Positions 1-10,600 of a stretch of 64,000 bases of DNA are shown piece after piece. The position numbers and the translations under genes are program-made. The first letter of the stretch is position 1. The number at the start of each line of letters is the position of its first letter. This DNA comes from Oikopleura dioica. Lineage: Eukaryota > Chordata > Appendicularia > Copelata > Oikopleuridae. The stretch is taken from NCBI GenBank assembly GCA_907165135.1, contig OU015567.1:1121001-1185000 (forward strand). The letters are read 5' to 3'. The notes beneath the pieces are model-generated. The model ran no database searches, had not been told where the DNA came from, and saw only the letters and a program-made list of their open reading frames with translations.

Positions 1-67
1 TTGATAGACTAAAATTGATCTATTTTCGAAAGGATTTCTTATGACATTATCATCAAACAATCTTTAG

Positions 68-1584
68 CCGGGACTATTCAAGAGGCCAGATTGACCTCTC
101 CGACGTCGTTGTTCACTTGACTTCCCCACACTGGCCAAATCTCATTCGAACCATTCCTGTCGACAACCAAAATCACGTGACCATCGACGACCTTGATCCA
201 GAGCGAACATACACCCTCCGACTTCAAGGAATCAACGCCGTCGGTGAAAGCCCAGTCTCTAAAAAGCTCGAGTTCACAACTGAACCTCTAGGTATTTTAT
301 TTTTTCTTTATATAAAAATCAATACGCCATATAAAAAACTATAAAAATCGCCTAACAACAAAATCGCCTTATCGCCGATTAACCGACTAACCGACTAACG
401 ACTTCTACTTCAGATTCACGTAAGTCAAAGCCCAATTAATCGATCATATTTGAGGAGATAATTGCCATATTAAAAATGAACCGAACAATTAAGCTAATCC
501 ACGGTTTTTTTCAGGAGCACCTGTCGTCCAAATCAATCGGGTATCCACGGAGAATGGACAGTATTACGTCGAATGGGAAATTACCAACAATGGTGGTGGA
601 AAAATGCGAGAATTGAAGCTTGAATACGGAATCGTAAGCTTCTTTCTTGTTAGAATATGGTTGTTATAGTGAATTTTAACTCATTTTTTCCGATCACGCT
701 GAAGCTTTAAATAATTATAAAGTTTAGTGGATATCTTTGAATTCTTTTTAAGGAAAAAATAAAAATCCAGAGACTAAATAAAACTAATATGGTTCTCTTT
801 CAAAACCTTTTTTCTAGTACAAAGACGCCGAAATGATCAAAATCGCCGACATCTCCGACTTCCCCAAATCCAACTCTGGCAAAATCAAGATCGCCAACCT
901 CGTCAAAAACGAAAACTACTGGGTCTTGCTCCAAGCCAAGAACGAAGAGCTTCCCTCGAAGACTGTCAGATGCGATGTCAAAGCTAAAGACTCTTCGCGT
1001 AAGTTGTTTTTCAAAATCAATAAAGTAATCAATCCCTCAGCGTGATATTCTTCCTTGATCGCTGATCGGGCTCAGAAAAAAAGGGAGAGAAGGAGGTTAA
1101 TTCCCTGCTGGGGGGAATCAATAAAACTTTCAAGTCCCGACCAGGACATTTTCTCTTTTCGCTCGGGGGGATAAGGCTTACAGACAATCCTTCACAAGAT
1201 TGTCTACTAGACATCAACTCATTTTTCTTTCAGAAAATCGCGTTCTCTTCCTTGCTATCGGCTCCTCCGTCTTCCTTCTTATCATCGGCCTCGCCATCGA
1301 TGTCACGTGCTACTTTACCAAGCAAAAAGGGCTTCTGAACCGAATCGTCTCTAGAAAAATTCCCGCTGGAGCTCAGCCGATCGGCGCGACTTCCTCCGAA
1401 GAAGCAAGTTCGACAGATGAATCCGAAGAGAAATGTTTAAAAAGGTAAAGAAAAAATAGCTCGAATCGATTGTTAATCAAAAATTCAAAGCAAGCTCGAC
1501 GAGGATTCCGAGGATCAGGGAATGGGATCTCTAACCGAAAGTGCAACGAGACTTGAAACTGTGAAAGAAGCAGAAGAATTATAA
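68..1584 (+). CDS. NCAM-like cell adhesion receptor, 3' part (FN3 domains, TM, cytoplasmic tail)
   Basis: This is the 3' end of a cell-surface adhesion receptor; the 5' part lies outside the window. Six exons can be chained in phase: 68-291, 515-633, 818-998, 1234-1444 and 1491-1584, the first beginning at a TTTAG acceptor. The first exons carry fibronectin type III strands (DLDPERTYTLRLQGINAVGE, then YYVEWEITNNGGGKMRELKL). A transmembrane segment (about VLFLAIGSSVFLLIIGLAI) is followed directly by DVTCYFTKQKGLL, which closely matches the membrane-proximal tail of vertebrate NCAM (DITCYF, then GLL). The tail is acidic and ends in VKEAEEL. AATAAA motifs sit at about 1609 and 1636. The NCAM assignment rests on the juxtamembrane motif plus FN3 domains; another Ig/FN3 receptor of the same group is possible. 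Only five exons are visible here, so the count above includes the tail exon split. Confidence 0.85.
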
Positions 1585-1876
1585 ATCACATGTAAAATCA
1601 CTGAAAACAAAAATAAATCTGTAAATTTATGTTCAAATAAAGCAAATTTCAAAAAACCAATCCGACCATTTTTATCTTTTGGCAAAAAAATCGGGGAAAA
1701 CGGGCAATTTATTGTTTATGGTAAAAGAGGATCTTTAAGAGGAATCCTCTTAGAGGATCTTAATGAAGGTCCTGCAGTTCAGATGCAAGGAGAAGAGGGC
1801 TTCGCTGATTTTTTTTAATAAAAAGAAAAAGTAACCAGTTTTGCCCCATAACTCCACTAGTTCACCATAATCGATC

Positions 1877-1885
1877 TATATAAAA
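1877..1885 (+). promoter_or_regulatory. TATA box upstream of the calmodulin-like gene
   Basis: TATATAAAA lies about 155 nt upstream of the ATG at 2041 and is the only good TATA match in this intergenic stretch. A one-codon-scale upstream ORF (ATG at 1937 closing at TAG 18 nt later) would lie in the leader. Confidence 0.4.
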
Positions 1886-2040
1886 TCAGATATTGCAGCG
1901 CTGTGACGTAAGTGCGCGAAAATTCACATTGGCCGCATGCCAGTACGCGCCCATTAGCCCTGTTTTTCATTTTCGGGTCAAAGAAAACTCACAAGGTTAC
2001 TCACTTTTACGCACGAAAAGGTCGACTCAAAGAGAAAACA

Positions 2041-2790
2041 ATGCTGAGAAATATAGGAAGAATAATCGCGAGAACATCTGCAGTTCAGATCGAAGCAGAA
2101 AGAATACAGGTTCAAATACAGTAAATAACGAGCCCTTTGTTATTTTTTTAGTACATAAGAGAAGTTCTGTTCAATTCCGTCTCTACCTCAACTCGACAAA
2201 AATTCGAAGCGCACGATAAATTCGATGATGGCCAAGTTCCTATCAGAGGTAAAACTTTTTCGAATAATTTTTGAAGTCATTATTTGATAGATTTGTACAA
2301 AATCTTCTCCGAAGACACAAAAGGACTTGAAAACTTCGTGGAGAACCTTGTTGGTCAAGTGCAGGTCAACACACAAAACATGACCTTTCCAGATTTTCTC
2401 ATTTTGATGAGTCAGCGAAAAGGAGTCAGCTCCCCTCTTCACCCCGTCAGGGACTTATTCAAGGTCAGCAACATTGATCGATCACCTTCTTATTTCTTTC
2501 TAGAGCTATGATATTGAAGAAAACGGCGCGATCAATGCCGCAGAATTGAAGGAGTGGATGTGGTCACATGGAAAATTACTAACACAAAATCAAGCCCAAG
2601 CGCTTATCGACAAAATCGACCAAAAAGAGGATGGAGTTATCGATTATACAGAGTTCTTACTCGTCGTTGCAAGGTTCAACTAACCAAAAAGAAACTGAAT
2701 AACGCTTTTTTCAGAAAAATCCTGACATCTGAAATCATCCTAAACGTCGAAAAACAAGACCAAGAAGCCTCAAAAATCGACCAAAACTGA
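2041..2790 (+). CDS. Calmodulin-like four-EF-hand protein
   Basis: Predicted 194-residue calcium-binding protein from five in-phase exons: 2041-2109, 2152-2248, 2291-2463, 2504-2673 and 2715-2790. The first EF-hand spans an intron: the loop reads DKFDDGQVPIRD with Asp at positions 1, 5 and 12. The second hand (around QVNTQNMTFPDF) has lost its ligands. The third (DIEENGAINAAE) and fourth (DQKEDGVIDYTE) have acidic ligands at positions 1, 3/5 and 12 and the central Gly. This degenerate second hand plus functional hands 1, 3 and 4 gives a calmodulin/troponin C-like layout. The N-terminal 23 residues (MLRNIGRIIARTSAVQ...) are Arg-rich and lack acids until residue 18, so a mitochondrial or membrane-targeting role is possible but not shown. 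An AATAAA signal lies at 2836. The partner or process is unknown. Confidence 0.75.
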
Positions 2791-2878
2791 CCAAAAATTT
2801 ACCTGATGTCTCAGTTTCCCTGCACGAGATTGTTTAATAAATGCGATTTACGAATCTATCCTTATTTATTGAAAGTGT

Positions 2879-3834
2879 TTAGCAGGCCTGGTTTTGGTAG
2901 TACAGAGTGTTCCATTTCGATGGGTTTCGGCCGTTCAAGTAGTCGTCGATGTGGACGGGATCGTTGAACATTTGTCCCCAGTCGAGGACGGAATCGGCCT
3001 TGATCTTGTTAGTGAAGCACTAGAAATCGAGATATGGAGAGAAAAAATATGCAAAAGACTTACTCTAGCGTAGGAGTTGGTCTCCCAGTCCAAGCAGTCA
3101 CCGTTGCACCATCCAGAAGGGGTCTGGAGGTTGAAGTCGATGGCATGACCAACCAAGTGGTTCGAGTTGCTCGCTGGTGGGACGACAGTGCCTCCGATGT
3201 TCTGACCTTCCTTTCGGAAAGCATGCGTGACGTAGATGGTGACGTTGCAGTCCTTTGCGTATCGGTTCATCTTGTCCATTTCGCCCTTGAAGCCAGCGTC
3301 GACCTCGACTCGAAGGCCGTTGTAGCCCTTCAAGTGGGTGTTGGTGTAAGTGACCAAGTTGCAGTTTCCTCCACCGCCGCCGGAGCCAGAAGCGCCGCAG
3401 CACTGTCGTTCGCTGCTACCGCCGCACATGCCACCCTGGTACGAGCCGGAGCAGTAGTTGGTGTTGTGCTGGCACTTGCCGCCAGCGTTTTCGCACTTTG
3501 AGTCGCCCTTGGCGTCCTGGCTCTCTTGCCATTGGCAGGTGCTGTTGCAGTTCTTGCAGCACTTTCGGTTGTTGTCGCCGGAGCAGAGGCCGGACTCGTA
3601 ACCGGCGGTGCACTTTTTGAAGTTGAAATCAAGGAAGAGAAATTGATAACTATTTTTTGACTGTATATAATTTCAGATAGAAATATCAACCTTGTAGTAT
3701 CTCCAGTCAAGGCATTGACCGTTGATTCGATCACAACCTAAACTCTTTTACAAAAAAGATAGCCAATCCTTCTCACCTGAATCAGTCAGCTGGGCCGAAG
3801 CAAAAGATCCAAGGCAAAGTGCTGAAAGCTTCAT
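2879..3834 (-). CDS. Secreted M15-type (D-Ala-D-Ala carboxypeptidase-like) zinc peptidase with cysteine-rich N-terminal region
   Basis: The start at 3834 begins a signal peptide (MKLSALCLGSFASAQ). Short introns follow, then a cysteine-rich region (CSGDNNRKCCKNC, later CGGSSERQCCG) and a glycine linker. The C-terminal domain reads YVTHAFRKEGQ, then SNHLVGHAIDFN, then a final exon with DPVHIDDYLN. S-x-H-x-x-G-x-A-x-D is the zinc-site motif of M15 (VanY/Hedgehog-fold) peptidases, and the later His in DPVHID fits the third ligand. The exon 3' junction is at 3057 with a GTAAGT donor, and the final exon runs from about 3017 to the TAA at 2879. An AATAAA on the minus strand (about 2867-2873) lies just past the stop. 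Known members cut D-amino peptides of bacterial walls, so a role against bacterial cell walls (digestion or defence) is an inference. Such domains are sporadic in animals. Confidence 0.8.
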
Positions 3835-4045
3835 CTTTTTTTTTTCTTATTTTAAGAATGACCCCATCCGGTTCAGAATTTCGAGCAGCAACCTCACCAG
3901 ATGCTCTTTTTCTCAGCGCATATGAAGACTTCCACATGACGGAAAATCGAAATAGGCGTTTCAGATGCTGTATTCGCACAACAAAAGAAATGGCGAAAAA
4001 GAAGTTATGCAAGAAAAAGGCCTGTAGTCTCTAGAATCGGGGAAC

Positions 4046-4049
4046 AAAA
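4046..4049 (-). terminator. Pol III T-run terminator of tRNA-Ser
   Basis: Four T residues on the minus strand (AAAA on plus) lie 6 nt past the 3' end of the tRNA, the expected place for RNA polymerase III termination. Confidence 0.5.
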
Positions 4050-4054
4050 TGCAC

Positions 4055-4135
4055 GCGAGCTACAGGATTCGAACCTGTGCGGGCAGAGCCCATCTGATTT
4101 CGAGTCAGACTCCTTAACCACTCGGACAAACTCGC
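4055..4135 (-). tRNA. tRNA-Ser (anticodon CGA)
   Basis: The minus strand folds as a complete class II tRNA: a 7-bp acceptor stem (GCGAGTT with AGCTCGC, one G-U pair), D arm with GAGTGGTTAAGG, anticodon stem TCTGA/TCAGA around loop CTCGAAA giving anticodon CGA, a long variable arm (GGGC/GCCC) as expected for Ser, and a T arm with GGTTCGAATCC. No intron is present and CCA is not encoded, as in eukaryotes. It sits in the gap between two protein genes. Confidence 0.95.
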
Positions 4136-4353
4136 CTGAGGAAGTGACAAAATTCATGCTACAGATTCGCAGCACCCATTTAACGGACAAAATCGTCATT
4201 TTGGATTGAGAAAAACCTGAAAAGGAAGCATTGCGAACAGTCTCGAAAATATGTCAAGAAGCGACAGATTATGAAAATCCACTGAAATATCAAAGTCGTT
4301 AAAAATCAACACTTGCTCTTGTTGATCGGTGCCATATCCGAACTTCTGAAAAA

Positions 4354-5989
4354 ATGAGAGCACTGTTTTTCAAAATTTGTCTTTTCGGAAAGTCCATCTT
4401 CGGAGACGACTCATACAAATATGACCGTAAGTAAACGGAAGATAAAAAGCCTCATAGTAACGAATTTCCTTAGATCCTTGTTTTCATCCACTTCAACTAA
4501 CTTATCCCTGTCAAGTCTCTCCGAACTATGAATATTGCTTACCAGAGGGTCAGATGCTCTATCAGTGCTGCCACTGGCAGAGTAACATACTCAACTGCCG
4601 AGAGGGTACAAGTAAGTTCAAAAAACCAGCTTCGAAAAAAGAGCATTCAAAATCATTTTCAAATAGAGCATCCCTGCATTGACAACAAACACACCTGCGG
4701 GGACAAGTTCTGCCACCGGAAGGTCAAGCCAAACGAATTCTCTCAAGCCTACGAGTGCATCGACGAGGATGAAGAATGCTTAGGAATCGTCATGTGTGAA
4801 GAGTATTTCTTTGGACACTGCGCTTGGGGATATAACATCAATAACGCAACTCAAGCTATTTCAGTTACTTCCCTCGACGATTGCTACAATCATTGCAAGA
4901 ACATAGAGGAAACGGTCAAGAGTCTCTCGATAAGTTTTCTCGGCCAAAACTGAGCTCGGCAACCTGAGTAGAAAAACTGAGTCAGGGTTTTAAAAAGGTA
5001 AAATGTAAAGCCGCGTAGCGGCTTTTTTTTAAACGAAGCCGCGAAGCGGCTTTGTAAGTTAAAATAATTCATTGAGTTGGTAACTGGCGAAGCCGCTTTG
5101 CGGCTTCGTTTTAAAAAAAGCCGCTACGCGGCTTTTCATTTTATTCTTTTAGAACCCTGAATCAGGCTTTCTACTCAGGTTTCCGAGCCTAGGGCCAAAG
5201 AGTACATCTTGATCGCTTAAAAAAGGGTTGTACTGGGTTCGATTTGGACGAAAAGGGGATCTGCATTCCGACAATGAACGAATGTACAAAAGAAGATGTT
5301 GTCGACTTTGCCGGGCTTCAAAATTATACCCACAGTAGCTGGGCAAATCCATACCACAAACTAAAGAGAGTTCAGTCCATTCATTATCCCATGAAAGGCT
5401 GCAAAACACCAAGTAAGAATCGCTAAAAATCAAATTTTTCGTTAAAAATGATTTTCAGAAAGAAGCCCCGACTGCGATAAAAAGCTAGCAGATACTGTTC
5501 GCGAGCATTTTGTCGACATCAACGACATTCTTTCCCGTTTTGAAGACAAGTTTGACGAAGTGACTTCAAACCAGGAGAACATGATTCTCGACCTCGCTCT
5601 CACGGGAGACACGGCAAAAACACTCTTTCCCGTCATCATTGGACTTGTTGTCGTCCTCCTCGTCGTGAGAATAATTATGCTAGTCTGGCAAATTATCCAA
5701 TGGAAGACCGGCTCAAACACGGCCACTCTAGATACAGGCAATGAAATGCGAGTCAGATCATCTCCAAGAAGAACGAATCCGGATGTGGAAATGAACTCTT
5801 CACCGACAAACCCTGGGATCGATACTCTAGCCACGGAAAATCGTAAGTTTTCTCTGGCAAATCTCGCAGTGCAGAATAATTTTAGAGCAAAACGGGCAAA
5901 CTGTGGCAGAAAACATTTATGAAACTCCAAAAGCGAAAGAAGCTGGAAAAGAAAAAGAAGCAGCTGAAGCTGAAAAACTTGAGAAATAA
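4354..5989 (+). CDS. Single-pass membrane protein with PAN/apple-like cysteine-rich ectodomain
   Basis: Exons: 4354 to about 4429, 4474-4611, about 4668-4914, about 5226-5413, 5460-5841 and 5886-5989. The N-terminal exon gives a short hydrophobic leader (MRALFFKICLFGKS...). The ectodomain has many cysteines, and the stretch FFGHCAWGYNINNATQAISV followed by SLDDCYNHCKNIEET and then GCTGFDLDEKG resembles a PAN/apple fold (an early C, a CxxxC helix, then C-TGF). The fifth exon has one transmembrane segment (VIIGLVVVLLVVRIIMLVW) preceded by an amphipathic, possibly coiled region. The cytoplasmic tail is rich in Arg/Ser then Lys/Glu (EAGKEKEAAEAEK). The long intron 4915-5225 contains a terminal-inverted-repeat element. 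I do not recognise an orthologue; the apple assignment is moderate. Confidence 0.65.
4953..5191. mobile_element. Intronic TIR element, family A copy 1, with nested AAGCCGC palindromes
   Basis: The left end (GAGCTCGGCAACCTGAGTAG then AAACTGAGTCAGGGTT) is repeated in inverse at the right (AACCCTGAATCAGGCTTTCT, ACTCAGGTTTCCGAGCCT). Between the ends lie four AAGCCGC-N-GCGGCTT palindromes (about 5013-5136) that themselves form a second nested inverted repeat. The whole sits inside an intron of the apple-like gene. No ORF is present, so it is a non-autonomous MITE-like element. Confidence 0.75.
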
Positions 5990-6040
5990 CTTTGATTTTC
6001 ATTCTATCACATTTTCCTATTAGTTTCTCGTGATTTTTAG

Positions 6041-6453
6041 GGACGCACTGACTATGTCGCCGAATGTCCCCGAATGTCGCCATTTTGTTGAAAATAGCCT
6101 CAAAATAAAAAAAACGTCCCGGTATCAAAATAAATTCGTTCTACTAGTAGAAAATGACGGAGGCGCAAAAATTGACAGACTCACTCTTTGAGTTTCCTTC
6201 TATCCAGGCGCGAAGCGCACAAAGATTTCTTGACGAGATGTTTAGTTTAGGTTTCTTATGACTAGTTTTATGCTAATTTCTGTTAAAATTACATTTTTAA
6301 CGATCATAATAGTATTTTCTATAAGAAAACGATTTTATGACAAGGAATCGAAGTTTTCTAGAACATGGTGTTTTTGTTTTTTTTGGCGAAATTCGGCGAC
6401 ATTCGGCGACATTCGGCGACATTCAGCGACATTCGGCGACAAAGTCAGTGTCA
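6041..6453. mobile_element. Non-coding element bounded by inverted TGTCGCCGAA repeats
   Basis: The left side reads GACGCACTGACTATGTCGCC followed by two GAATGTC(G/C)CC units. The right side (about 6385-6453) has five direct ATTCGGCGAC units ending in AAAGTCAGTGTC, the inverse of the left. The interior is AT-rich without a credible ORF. It lies between the apple-like gene and the myosin regulatory light chain gene, just past both 3' ends. Confidence 0.55.
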
Positions 6454-6539
6454 GCCGATTTTTAATCAACCGTTTTTGCTTTTCGGAATAAACTATTTTA
6501 TTTCATCTTTTTCTGTTTTATCAGGCAGGAAGAGAGAAC

Positions 6540-7302
6540 TCATAATTCGGCATTTCCATATTTCATGACTCGGGCCAATTCCTTGTAATCTGAAAGAAAT
6601 TATGAGGGTTTGAAGAAACCATAAAATCAGGAAATCTCAAAATCATTTAATTTTTATGATTTGGTTAATATTGACTAGAATTTATAAGAATAACCATCAT
6701 AGTATTTAGCAAAGCCAACTACTCGAAACGCATCAAAACTCGATTGACTATCGTATTCATTACCAAAAGTCCCATCTTCAGCAACTTCAACATCTCTGAG
6801 AAGATCATCAAACTGTTGCTGATTGTAGCGATCTCCAATATTCATCATCATAAATTCAAAGTCAGATCGATGAAGTCTCCCAGTTCCGTTCTCATCTAAA
6901 CAAAGTCATCTCAAACCTTGGGGACAAAATTTCGCCTTACCAAGACAAGAAAACGCCTGTTCAAGCGTGTCGAGTGGATCGGTCTCTCGCATCTTTTGGC
7001 CAAGAAGGGTCAAGAACATTGTGAAATTGATGGGACCGGGGGCTTCTTCGACCATTTTCTGAACTTCATCTTCGCTCAGTTCTTTTCCAAGGGAGAGGAA
7101 GATTTCCCGCACATCTTCGAAGCTGATTATTCCATCATTGTCCTTCGAAACTCATTTTTTTTTCTTCGTGAATAGAATAGCCTACCTGATCGATGAACTT
7201 GAAGGCTTCATTGAATTCCTGAATCTGTTGCTGGTTAAACATGTTGAAGACATTTGAAGTCATTCTGTGACCCCGGTTGCGGCTTTTCTTTGATCTTCTC
7301 AT
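6540..7302 (-). CDS. Myosin regulatory light chain (EF-hand)
   Basis: Four exons join in phase (7186-7302, 6941-7142, 6764-6895, 6540-6589) to give 166 residues, the usual size of the family. The basic N-terminus (MRRSKKSRNRGHRMTSNVF) and the motif TSNVFNMFNQQQIQEFNEAF are diagnostic of regulatory light chains of type II myosin. EF-hand 1 (FIDQ-DNDGIISFEDV) crosses the first intron and keeps its calcium ligands. The last exon encodes DYKELARVMKYGNAEL, the equivalent of the F-x-YIEFTRILKHG end in vertebrates. The protein binds the lever arm of myosin heavy chain and regulates contraction. The usual phosphorylatable Thr-Ser in the N-terminal arm is here only the TS before NVF, so kinase control cannot be read directly. 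Confidence 0.93.
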
Positions 7303-7641
7303 CGAGCTTTTTCGAGGATCAATAATTTTCTCTCCTTATTCTAGAGTTTTCTCTAGGGAAGATTTTTAATCCCTTTTCTTGCTCTTGTTGACGAAATGCT
7401 TGCTGATTTAGGCGGCTTCTGAGCCGCTATTTCAATTTGTGCGTCACTCGCTTTTTCATTGATCTGGGATCTCATCTCTTTCTTTTTTTCCAATACGTTT
7501 CTCTTTTTTCTGATATGAAAAAAATGTTTATTTCTCTTTGAAATGGAGATATTCTCTTCTGAATCGTTGCTCTTGCTCTTGAATCATGGAAAAAGGGATC
7601 AACACCTGTTCGACTCTTTTACAGAAATTTACAGAATTTAT
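7303..7641. other. Intergenic spacer between light chain and multi-pass gene
   Basis: AT-rich with long T runs. It is the presumed promoter of the minus-strand light chain gene; no ORF or RNA gene is seen. Confidence 0.5.
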
Positions 7642-10600
7642 TCACGGCTCAATTAGCATAGCGCTGATAATATAGGACTGATGAACTTGTCTCTTTTCAA
7701 TGAAAATTGGAGTCATCGTTCCAGCTTCTTTTATCGAGCAGTATGGATCTGCTTCGATCGTTATCTTCGCTAGAATCTCATTTTGGTCAACGGCGCCAAT
7801 TGCTTTTTGAATTTCGCCAACTTTTGAATGACCAACGACTTCGATGATTTCTGTTGGAGATGATGATTTGAAGAATATTGCATTTTCGGAATCAAATCGT
7901 CTAAAAGAGGGGCTAATGTAAATGGCTAAGGGCTAGGGTTAGGGTTAGAGTCACGCTAACTTCCCCAAGACGCTAACTTCCCCAGACGCTGACTTCCCCA
8001 GACGCTAACTTCCCCAAGGTTGTGCAAATTAGCGTTTTGGGCAAGTTAGCGTCTTGGGCAAGTTAGCGTCTAAAGTGCGTGGGCGATCCGTAGAGCGTTG
8101 AATGGCTCTTTCAGCATGTCTTAGTCTGGTAGACAGTCAATCCCCTCTTAGAGTCTAACCTCGACCTTTCCGTGTGTAAAGCGGTCATATTTTCCATTTC
8201 TTTTGAGCAAATTTAGTTTAACGTTTTGAAATAATATTTTTGTACTCCGAGAGTACACTCATTTCGACAGTCGATTTCAAAATTTCTAAGCTCTTATTAT
8301 TTGAAATTAAATATTTTTGATTATTTCGAAGCGTTATTATTAGAACATTTATCCCAAAAAATGCCTGAATTCTCAAACATCTGTCTAAATAACTTAAAAA
8401 TAATGGCTCCTATACTTTCTGAATACTGTTTTCAGTGTTCGATATAAAAATTTCGAGAAAAAAAAATTATTTTTTATAACCGGCAACTTTGACGCTAACT
8501 TGCCAAGACGCTAACTTGCCCAGACGCTAACTTCCACAAGGTTGGGCAAGTAAGTGTTTTGGGGAAGTTAGCGTCTGGGGAAGTTAGCGTCTTGGGCAAG
8601 TTAGCGTGACTCTTAGGGTTAGTGTAAGGGTTTTTACCTTTTCGCGATATATTCGAGAGGTATAAGGTGCGAAGAATCGACTTGTTCTTCCTCAATCTCT
8701 TCGTACTTTTTGAACTTTCGTCTTAGCGGTATTTGACGAAAAGTACCAGAAAAATTTTCATCGATGTTTTCCCTAAGAATCTCAAGAAACGACCAAAAAT
8801 AACTCGGTTTCTTTTCTTTTTTCTGAAGACTGTCGAAAGTTTCCCAAAAAATATTTGCTTTGTTTTCGTAGATTTCTCGTTCGGCGATTCTTTTACCAAT
8901 TTGCCGTTCATTTTCCGGCAAGTCCTCGACTGTCACTTTTTTCACTTCGAACCAAATTCTTTCCAAAACTCCGAGGTTTTCCATCCTGATGAAAGACCTC
9001 TGTATATCGCTTTCGGCCACATTTGTGCCGATTGTTCGTTTATTTCCTCTTCTATCGCCGCAAATGAAGGGCAAGAAGTTCTCTTTCCCGTGCCATTCCA
9101 AAACAAAAGGCCAGCTGTATCGAAGAAAAACGAAAAAGCTCAAAATTGTCCAAATTCCCATAAGCGAAAATGTCATAAAAGAGTTCTCCGTATCATTCAA
9201 ACAATTTGCCGAAAAAGGATCTGGATAAGAAGATGTTTTATAATCGTCGCCAATTTCTGTCAAGACGCATTTGTTCGCCCGCGGTCGGTAAAGAGTCGTA
9301 TTGAAAGTCTTTCTGACAAAGTTCCCCAAATCGGAGATGTTTCGTTTTTGTTCACCGTAGCTGTTGTTTCGTGCAAGGAATTCCATGTCACCATTGTCGA
9401 GAATTCCGTCGATTTTTAGGGCTTTTGGGTCGTAGGAGGTCCATTCTAGCTCGTTTATCACTCAATTTTGAGGATCTTACCGAAAAAACTTCGCAACAAC
9501 TGGCTTAATTTCGATCCCTTCCCTGTTGCGACCATAGTTTGAAAAGTTGCTAAAAACTTCATCGTAGGAATAAACGCTAGAAATGGAAAAATAGCGCAAC
9601 CTCCGATGATGAAATGCCGTCTTCTATACCTTCTTCTTTCGATTCCTATTTTGTCTTTACCAATAGTACCCACAAATTTACGGAACTCATAAATCTGCGA
9701 GAATGCGATGAACAATGCAAGAACTACTTGAAGAACAACATCGATGACAGCTTTTTAGAGCTTCTTTTTATCGATTTCTAAAGCATTTTTCTAGATAAGC
9801 TCTTTCCTGAAATACGGATGTCGAAGTTTGGCGGCTTAAATCTCGTCATATAGAAGTAGGTGACGAATAAATGAGGAATCTCCAGCGTCAAACTTTGCAA
9901 AACAACAATACACATCGTCAACGGAAAAAGAACCATAATCGGGGCTCCCTTGCTTTCGAAGGTTAAAACGACCACCCACTTGACTGCCAGGGCGAAGAGG
10001 CCGAGAAAAGGGTTCGCGAAGAAATACCCTTGAACGAAGATGTTGGGCTGGTAGAGAAGGCCGTCAGATGTGCCGTAGGAAATGGCGACGTTGAGCTTGT
10101 TGTAGTTTGTGTACAGTCCAACGATTAGAATGACGAGCTGAAATAATTTTTATTAAGAAATTTGGATGATCGAACCTTGAGAAGCTTCCACCAATGCGGC
10201 TGAAAGGTCTGCTGCGCGTAGAGCGTCAAAACCGACATGAACGTCATAAATGTCACCACCGCTATCAATCCATTTTTGATCCCGTCATACTTTCTTTTCG
10301 TTTGCGGTTCCGTAAATTTAATCGCAGTTGCTATAACAATAAAGAATAACGATAGACTTGATTTCTAACCTTTAAACTTCCGATCAATTGCTGGCGCGCT
10401 ACGTCTTGTTCTTTGTGGTTGGTTTATTTGTAGAATTTTATGTTGTATTTCGTCTTCTTGTTTGATAAAAGTGATGTTGTTTTCAGCGATAAACTTGTCC
10501 ATCACGGGTCCGAAGGAGTTAACGGTTTTGTTGAAGAGTCCCTCGAAGTCGGCAGTTTCAGTATCGGAGTAGAGTGTTATGACGATATCAGAAACCTGAC

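Noticed and set aside
1893-2219. 108-codon ORF before the calmodulin-like gene
   Set aside because: It starts at TTG, crosses a predicted intron and uses a different frame from the EF-hand reading.
3034-3734. Plus- and minus-strand Ala/Thr-rich ORFs over the M15 peptidase gene
   Set aside because: These are other frames of GC-rich exons; only the frame with SNHLVGHAIDFN and ordered cysteines makes sense.
5442-6128. 228-codon minus ORF over the 3' exons of the apple-like gene
   Set aside because: It overlaps exons whose plus-strand reading has a transmembrane segment and correct splice phases; the minus ORF has no domain.
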